This document shows positions 46,329-64,000 of a stretch of 64,000 nt of DNA, in pieces. The stretch comes from Paraspadella gotoi (taxonomy: Eukaryota; Chaetognatha): the NCBI GenBank assembly GCA_051294375.1, contig CM119266.1, forward strand, positions 7,209,431-7,273,430, given 5' to 3'. The translations under genes were made by a program, and so were the position numbers. How positions within the stretch are numbered: the first letter of the stretch is position 1; each line of letters begins with the position of its first letter. The notes under the pieces were generated by a model, which worked only from the letters and a program-made list of their open reading frames with translations, made no database searches and was not told where the DNA came from.

Positions 46329-46846
46329 CCGCAAAAGGCAACTTGTCAGGTTTAGCATTTGAAAGATTTTAAAAAGTTTTCATAACACGCGCTTTTACTT
46401 AATTTTTTTCATAAAACACTTTTTTTTAGTTCGTTGAAAATTGGGTTTTATTTACTTTTTATTTGAGTTTTTATATTTACTCTTTCCCTTTTCTTCGCTT
46501 CATTTTTTTTCACAGTTTTTTTCCTTCTTCACTTTAAGACACGAATATCACAATTTTTCTTCTTTATCTTTTTCTTATTTTTTTTTGCGTCTTTCATTTA
46601 CGAATTCTTTCACGTCTTAAGTTTCGCACTTCATAAATTTTTCTTAAAATAACTTCAAACGTCATATGACATTACATCGTCGAAGTCATTTATGTTTATT
46701 TTTTTTATTGCAAAACGAATTAATTTAAGTTTCGGAACTTTTTTTTTCTATTGAGGTTCTCCAATTTTATAGGTTCTTTCCTTTCCAATATGCAGCCTGA
46801 ACCTTTTGGAGTCCGACGACACTTTCATTCTTTCTGACACTTCCCC

Positions 46847-46891
46847 ATCATCATCATCATCCTCATCATCATCGTTATCATCATAATCGTT

Positions 46892-46922
<31 letters not shown>

Positions 46923-46961
46923 ACATCATCATCATCGTCAACATCATCATCAACATCATCC

Positions 46962-46999
<38 letters not shown>
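46847..46999. repeat. ATC/TCA microsatellite
   Basis: Interrupted TCATCA array. A second one lies at 47338-47409. The poly-Asp, poly-His or poly-Ile frames are artefacts of the repeat. Confidence 0.9.
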
Positions 47000-47074
47000 G
47001 CAGGAGATCAATCTCACCAAAATCCAAATGGGATCGGATCATCGGGCGATCGCCGCCAGAATGGAATCATTGAC

Positions 47075-47230
47075 CGCTGATTGGCCGATACGGAACTGGA
47101 ACCGACCAATCAGCTTGCAGGAACGATGGAATTGTCAAAATCTGATCCTGTCTTTTGTTATAAATAGCTTTAGTTCTCTCTTAGTTTCAGTAGAATTGAT
47201 TCAGACTCATGCGTGAGTCTCACCGTCACC
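47075..47230 (+). promoter_or_regulatory. CCAAT/TATA-like module, second copy
   Basis: CTGATTGGCC, CCGACCAATCAG and TTATAAATAGC in the order and spacing seen at 4991-5090. They are followed by GACTCATGCGTGAGTC and AATAAA-poor sequence. Possibly the promoter part of an LTR or another retroelement; no partner found. Confidence 0.35.
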
Positions 47231-47337
47231 TTTATTTACTCAGAATATAATCGAGTTGATTTCAACCAGGAAATCCATAAATTTTCCCTTAAATGTGGTG
47301 ACAGGACTTCTGGGCAAGTCTCACCACTCCTTAAATG

Positions 47338-47375
<38 letters not shown>

Positions 47376-47376
47376 G

Positions 47377-47409
<33 letters not shown>

Positions 47410-47549
47410 GAGAATGTATTGTTTTTTTTGTTTTTTTTTTATAAAAAAAAAACCAAAAAACAAACACACCTGATAAACCGGATAAAATATTTTTTCCGCG
47501 ATTCATTAAGCACCACTTTCATTCCTTCTCGACCATCTCTCTCTTTCTT

Positions 47550-47590
<41 letters not shown>

Positions 47591-48770
47591 CGAATCCTCT
47601 CCCTCTCTCTCACATCTGTTAGGACTAAGCGCGTGAGATTTTGCTCAGACGTGATGCAAAATTTCGGCGAAAGTGAAATAAATATAAAAAGTTATACAAA
47701 AGGCGAAAAAAAATCTAGAAAGATGGATAACGAGACGGAAGTTAAAAGATTAACGATGTAAAGAATATAAAAAGGAAGACCACTTAAAAAATCCAGACGC
47801 GTGAAAAAAACCGTTTCTTTTCTAATTCATAAAATCTAATTAATTTAAATTTTAAAGTCGAGAATAATAATAATAAAAAAAAATAAATTAGCGGATTTTT
47901 AAAAATTTTTCGGTTGCAAGGTCATTGACCCTTTGATGATTAACAGAATGAGATTAAGATTAAGATTAAGATTAAGATTGAGATTTACGTTAAGATTAAT
48001 ATTTGAGATTAACATAATGATTAAGATTAAGATTTCAGATTAAGATTAAGATTAATATTTGAGATTCAAACGAGATTTGGAATTTACATTTTCTAGAATT
48101 TAATTTAAATTTCAATATCAATTTGGAGTTAGGTCCGTTACATTTATTCTAGATTGGGGGTTTACATTATGACTCATATTCACCTGATTTACTGGAATTG
48201 AATTATGATTTAAGCATTAATATTGATTTAAGTTTGTTAAATAAAATTTTTTTCTCCGAATTAATTTCGTACTTGGATTTAATTTTCAACTAAGAAATGG
48301 GATTTAGATTTTCTTATAAGATTTATACGATTAGGATTTGTACATTTACTTTTGGATTTGGATTCGGATTTTGATTTTGATTTTGATTTTGATTTTGATT
48401 TTGATTTTGATTTTGATGTACAATGTACATTGTACATTCAGTGGCGGAGGATTTTAACAAAACCGATTAAAAAAAACCCATTCGCTATAAAAAAAAAAGA
48501 AAATTAAAAAAAACTCTCTTTTTTTCCTTTTTCAATCTTTTCGCCCGTCGCCTTTTTTATTTCGACTGGAGAGTAAACATTCCGTCCAACAGTTAAAACC
48601 TGGGTTTTTTTAAAAGTTTTTTTAAGGTTTTCATTTTTTTTTAATGCATTTATTTTTTTTAATGGGATTTTTCTCTCGACTGAAAAGGAGGGGAATATAA
48701 AACTAGAGACTTGCAATGATTGGCAGCCCTGGATTTTCGCACGATAATATCATTAAACGATAGTTTTTTT
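47231..48770. other. Gene-free stretch with hexamer repeats
   Basis: ATC array 47338-47409, CT array 47540-47588, AGATTA/GATTAA hexamers 47945-48065, and TTTTGA hexamers 48361-48417 followed by TGTACAATGTACATTGTACA. No exon seen. Confidence 0.5.
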
Positions 48771-48945
48771 TTTATGAAATTGGTACAATCGATATAAAAA
48801 TTATCCATTCATTTAATAAATAAGCTATCTTGTTCCTGACTTTGGACTGGCTACGGCGGTTTTAAGGTCTCCATCACTCTTACAAGATAATGACATAGGC
48901 TTTCCTATCAATGAAGTAGATAATACTTCGAAGTAATATTAAATT
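48771..48945. mobile_element. MITE family M, half copy
   Basis: ATGAAATTGGTACAATCGAT, TATCCATTCATTTAATAAAT and CTATCAATGAAGT match the left half of 35392-35859. The right half is missing. Confidence 0.65.
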
Positions 48946-49723
48946 GTATTAAAGACTAAGTATTAGATCGGGCAATACTATATTGTGCTTCGCCCAGCAT
49001 CAAAATACAAGGAGCTGAATATTATGAAACAACCTATATAAAATTTTAGTATAAACTTTTTTTTGCCTTTCATTCACTGTATGAAAACTAAAAATAAAAT
49101 CGAACGAAAATCGGTAGCATGTTTAAGATATTCATCTCTTTCTGTCTTCTTTTTATTCTGATTTTTCGTTGTTGTTGTTGTGATATTTCACGGCAATCTA
49201 GTTTCTCCCTCCCGCTTTTCTCTCTTCACTTTTTTCCTTCTCAAATTCCGTCTTTCTCCACCATCGTTCTGTCTGTCCGTCCCTCCGTATATCAGTATCA
49301 CTAATCTCTCCTTTAGTCTCAACTAGTTATCCCCGTCGATCCCTCGTGTCTCTCCCTCCCCCCCGAACCGCCCCCCCACCCGGTTAAAGAAAAAAAAAAG
49401 ATGTAAAATAGTTAAGGCGAGAAATCGGTTAATCTGGCGAAGAATTTTGAAAATGAAAACAATTTTTTCTTCTTCTTCTTCTTTTTTATTTTTTCTTTCT
49501 TTCTTTTTTTTTTCTTTCTGGTGAAAAAAAAAGGGAGAATTCCTCAATCGGCTAAAAAAGAAGAAAATTCCTCAATCGGCTAAATCGGCTCATTAGGAAA
49601 AAGAGAGAAAGAGAGAGAAAGAATTTTACGGGAAAAGAAATCTTGTCTGTAGATGTTTATTTGTTTAACCTCGATATTTTGTTTTTATTTTGTTTTTTAT
49701 GTAAAATATAATATAATGTTGTA

Positions 49724-49730
<7 letters not shown>

Positions 49731-49804
<74 letters not shown>
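49731..49804. repeat. AAT microsatellite
   Basis: Pure AAT array. Confidence 0.95.
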
Positions 49805-49806
<2 letters not shown>

Positions 49807-50109
49807 TAAAAATAATATACTTATACTTATTTTAAAATTTTTATATAAAATTGATTAAAATTTATTAAATTCTTACATTTATGTTAAAATTTTAATAAAA
49901 TAATAAATAATAATAAAAAATTTAATAAAATTTTAAAGTCTAATTTAGTAAAACAAGTAATCTTGCAATTTTTCATAATAATATTGTATGTTGGTTCGTT
50001 TTGTTTACATTAAAACTCTCACGAAATCTTTTTTTACCGAAATCACGTTTCTTTAATTGAAAAAAAGAAAGTCTTAAATGTTTTTGTGATCAGAGGTTCG
50101 CCTTTGTAA

Positions 50110-50128
50110 GGTAAATCGTGAGGTTGCA

Positions 50129-50162
<34 letters not shown>

Positions 50163-50654
50163 CAAACTATTTTCTCTGCTCATTACTTTTCGCCGCTCAA
50201 TTTAATATTTTCTTTCTCGGACAATAAATCATCGCAACTGTCGCGTTTATCTGTCCGTTCTTCTATCCGTTGTCTGTCGCGTTTTTCTATCCGTTTTGTC
50301 TGCCCATTCTTCTATCCGTTTGTCTGTACATTTTTCTATCAGTTTGTCTGTCCGTTCTTCTACCCGTTTGTCTGTATGTTGTTTTATATGTATTGTCTGG
50401 TCCGTTCTTGTCTATCCGTTTGTCTGTCCGTTTCTTCTATCCGTTTGTCTGTCGTGTTATTCTAATCCGTTTGCCTGTCCGTTTTTTTATCCGTTTGTCT
50501 GTCCGCGTCTTTTGCTTTTTTTTCTCTTCTGTGTTTTCTGCCCGCGAAAGCCGACTGTCTAGCTGCTCGTCTACTCGCGATCTTTTAGTCCAGCATGTCT
50601 CGTCATGTTTGCGTTCATGAGACCACTGCCTGGCTCTCATTCTGTCTATTATCG

Positions 50655-50700
<46 letters not shown>

Positions 50701-51178
50701 TCTCTCGTCATCTTCTCTCTCTTCTCTCTCTCTCGTTGTCTCTCCTCTCTCTCTCACAATATGTTTCGTTTATATTTTATGTTTTCAGCTGTACAGCAGA
50801 GATTTTCTTTCTCTCCTTCGTTTAAAAACTTTTTTTTTCATCTTTGAGGAGAAATTTTTCTTTTTGTCTTTTTTTCCTTTTTTCCTTATTTTTTCAAAAG
50901 GAGAAAATATTTGAAAAACTCGTTCATATAAAATCTAAAAGTAAAAAAAATATATGAAAATTTAATGAGGCAGAATTTCTTCTCTATGAGATTTGTAAAT
51001 TTTGAAATTTTTTGACCTTTGGGATCATTTGGACTTTTTTTAACCATTTGGATCATTTTTACTTTCGTCCACTTTTGAATCTTGACTTATCGTTTTACAA
51101 TATTTTCCGTCTTTTAGTGTTTTTCTCTTCTTCTTCTTATTTCATTTTCTCTTTCTTTCCATCCTTTCCATTTTTCTT

Positions 51179-51209
<31 letters not shown>

Positions 51210-51480
51210 TTCTTTCTTTCTTTCTTTCTTTTTTTCTTTCGTTCTCTCTTTCTTTCCTTCTTTCTTTCTTTCTTTTTTTTCTTTCTTTCTTTCCTTCTTT
51301 CTTTTTTTCCCCCACTTTCATTCACTTTCTTCTCTTACATCCCTTATCTTTTTTCAATCATTCCTTTTCCTTAATTCTTTCCTTATCTTTTTTCAGTCAT
51401 TTCCTTTTCCTTAATTCTTTCCTTTAATCTTTTCCCAAATCCTCATATTTTCTTATCTTCCTCGTTATATCCGATTTTCC
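50110..51480. repeat. Pyrimidine-rich repeat region
   Basis: CT arrays at 50130-50160 and 50655-50760, a roughly 22-bp TTCTATCCGTTTGTCTGTCC minisatellite (50240-50510), and a CTTT/TTTC tract (51120-51410). Cys-rich or Phe-rich frames across it are low complexity. Confidence 0.75.
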
Positions 51481-51483
51481 TTT

Positions 51484-51687
51484 TTAATAAAGTTTAACAG
51501 CTTTCGGGAACGCTCTCTTCCTCCTTACTAGATAAACATTTTTGTTTGCTTCGAGAAAAAAATCCGAAAAAAATTAAGTTAAGAAAAAAAATTGACTTGG
51601 AGCAGAAAAAAAATTAGTGAAAACAGAGAATCTTGGGAGCAGAGAGAGGGAGAGAGAGAAGAGAGAGAGAGGAGAGAGAGAAGAGAG

Positions 51688-51727
<40 letters not shown>

Positions 51728-51862
51728 GAGAGAAGGACGGGGGGTGCGTGAAATAGAGAGAGAGAGAGAGATTAGACGAGAGAGAGAAGAGAGAGAGAGA
51801 GAGACGCGGAGAGAGAGGAGAGGAGAGAGGAGAGAGAGAGAAGAAGAGAGAGAGAGAAGAAA

Positions 51863-51896
<34 letters not shown>

Positions 51897-52269
51897 CGAG
51901 TCCAGTACATTTTCGTCAGAACTTTCGTGGCCTGAGATTATAAAAAATAATAAAAATAAAGATAACCAACGCGACGAGACGAACTGATGACGACGGTGCT
52001 CTATGACGACGACGATGACAACGACGATGCATGACGACCGCAGATGTTTGACCAAGACCGTATACAAAACCATAATAAAGAGCGACCGACGACCATGGAG
52101 ACGATGAGACGTGAAAATAACGAAACGAACCGCAGAATGATGACCGACGACCGCAACTGGTCTTGACGAAAGATCCATGAACGACGACGACGACCGACCG
52201 ATAGACGACGACGACGCTAAAAAAAAGATGTTTTCAGGCCGATTAATGGTTATTTTTCATTCCCGTTAG

Positions 52270-52307
<38 letters not shown>

Positions 52308-52590
52308 GAGAGAGAGAGAAGAGAGAGATAGAAGAGAGAGAGAAGAAGAGTAGAGAAGTTGGTTTTAAATAATTGAAGGAAAAGAGAGAAATAAAGGAAC
52401 AGAGANNNNNNNNNNNNNNNNNNNNNNNNNTCTCTCTCCCAACGGATTCTCTGTTTTCACTAATTTTTTTTCCCCCAACCAATTTTTTTCTAACTTTTTT
52501 TCGATTTTTTTCCTCCGAAGCACAAAAATGTTATCCTAGTAAAGAGAAGGGAGAAGGCGGTCCCGAAAAGCTGTTTAAAAGCTTTATATA
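51484..52590. other. Inverted copies joined across a 25-N gap
   Basis: 51484-51650 (ACAGCTTTCGGGA, TTACTAGATAAACA, TTAGTGAAAACAGAGAATC) recurs as its complement at 52431-52590, right after the N gap 52406-52430. Between them are GA arrays and GAC/ACG triplet-rich sequence. Confidence 0.8.
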
Positions 52591-52690
52591 AAAAAGGGGA
52601 AAAACTGATATATATTAACTGATAACAAAAACTGATAACAAACTATCAAATTTGATAAAAAAAAGTATAAATAACTTTCGTTCGTCGAAA

Positions 52691-63759
<11,069 letters not shown>

Positions 63760-64000
63760 TTGCGAAAGGTGATGGGGGGGGGCAATGGCCAATGGAATAA
63801 ATTCGCAAGACTTTCAACCAACAACCGATAAATAAAGTAGATTAATGCTTAAAGATAAAATACTAATAATCATTCGTAAGTCTGATAATTTAAGTTGAAA
63901 AACAAAAAAGATATTTAATACCTATAATTAATTACGTATTTAAAGCAAAGCAGCACAAAATATTTGAACAGACATCAAGAAAAATTGAAAGCTTGCAGGG
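63760..64000 (+). other. WFDC1-like 3' UTR
   Basis: AATAAA hexamers at 63796 and 63831 follow the stop within 80 bases and are candidate poly(A) signals. No further gene seen to the window end. Confidence 0.5.

Noticed and set aside
46158-46362. Lys-Pro or Gly-Phe repeat protein
   Set aside because: Translation of the CCAAAA hexamer array on either strand.

Overview
The window is nuclear DNA from an animal, most likely a marine invertebrate bilaterian. It is AT-rich. Every gene I can support is split by GT-AG introns and the exons are short (33 to 251 bases). Most of the window is simple repeats, minisatellites, tRNA-derived SINEs, foldback DNA elements and Penelope-like retroelement fragments. 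I see no bacterial, organellar or viral genes. I cannot name the phylum.

Layout. (1) 0-43 kb, plus strand: a globin X-like gene. Its coding exons lie at 37.9-42.2 kb. A 28-residue acylated first exon (MGC start) lies 20.7 kb upstream at 17.1 kb, and a second equally long version lies at 0.6 kb. (2) 1.8-28.5 kb, minus strand, inside that globin intron: three tandem copies of an unrecognised small secreted protein gene. Copy 3 (19.3-28.5 kb) is complete at 224 residues. Copy 2 (8.4-11.4 kb) lacks only a visible signal-peptide exon. Copy 1 (1.8-4.3 kb) carries an in-frame stop and has no last exon in the window, so it looks like a pseudogene. (3) 43-52.6 kb: no gene, only repeats. (4) 52.7-63.8 kb, plus strand: a WFDC1-like secreted WAP-domain gene in seven exons, with a cysteine-rich C-terminal exon and an apparent frameshift in exon 6.

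Repeats and assembly. The transposable content includes a hAT-like foldback MITE family (four copies, 8-bp target duplications), a TTAA-flanked element, three SINE-like families, Penelope-like fragments with inverted 3' ends, and a family built around a GGATCTGC palindrome whose copies nest in one another. Several N gaps, notably the 25-N gaps at 23.95, 30.47 and 52.41 kb, join duplicated or inverted copies of the same sequence. The large palindrome at 21.2-26.5 kb should therefore be treated as a possible assembly artefact.

How it fits together: the secreted-gene array is nested antisense in the first intron of the globin gene. The two alternative globin first exons each lie beside the 3' side of one secreted-gene copy, which suggests that first exon and antisense gene were duplicated together.
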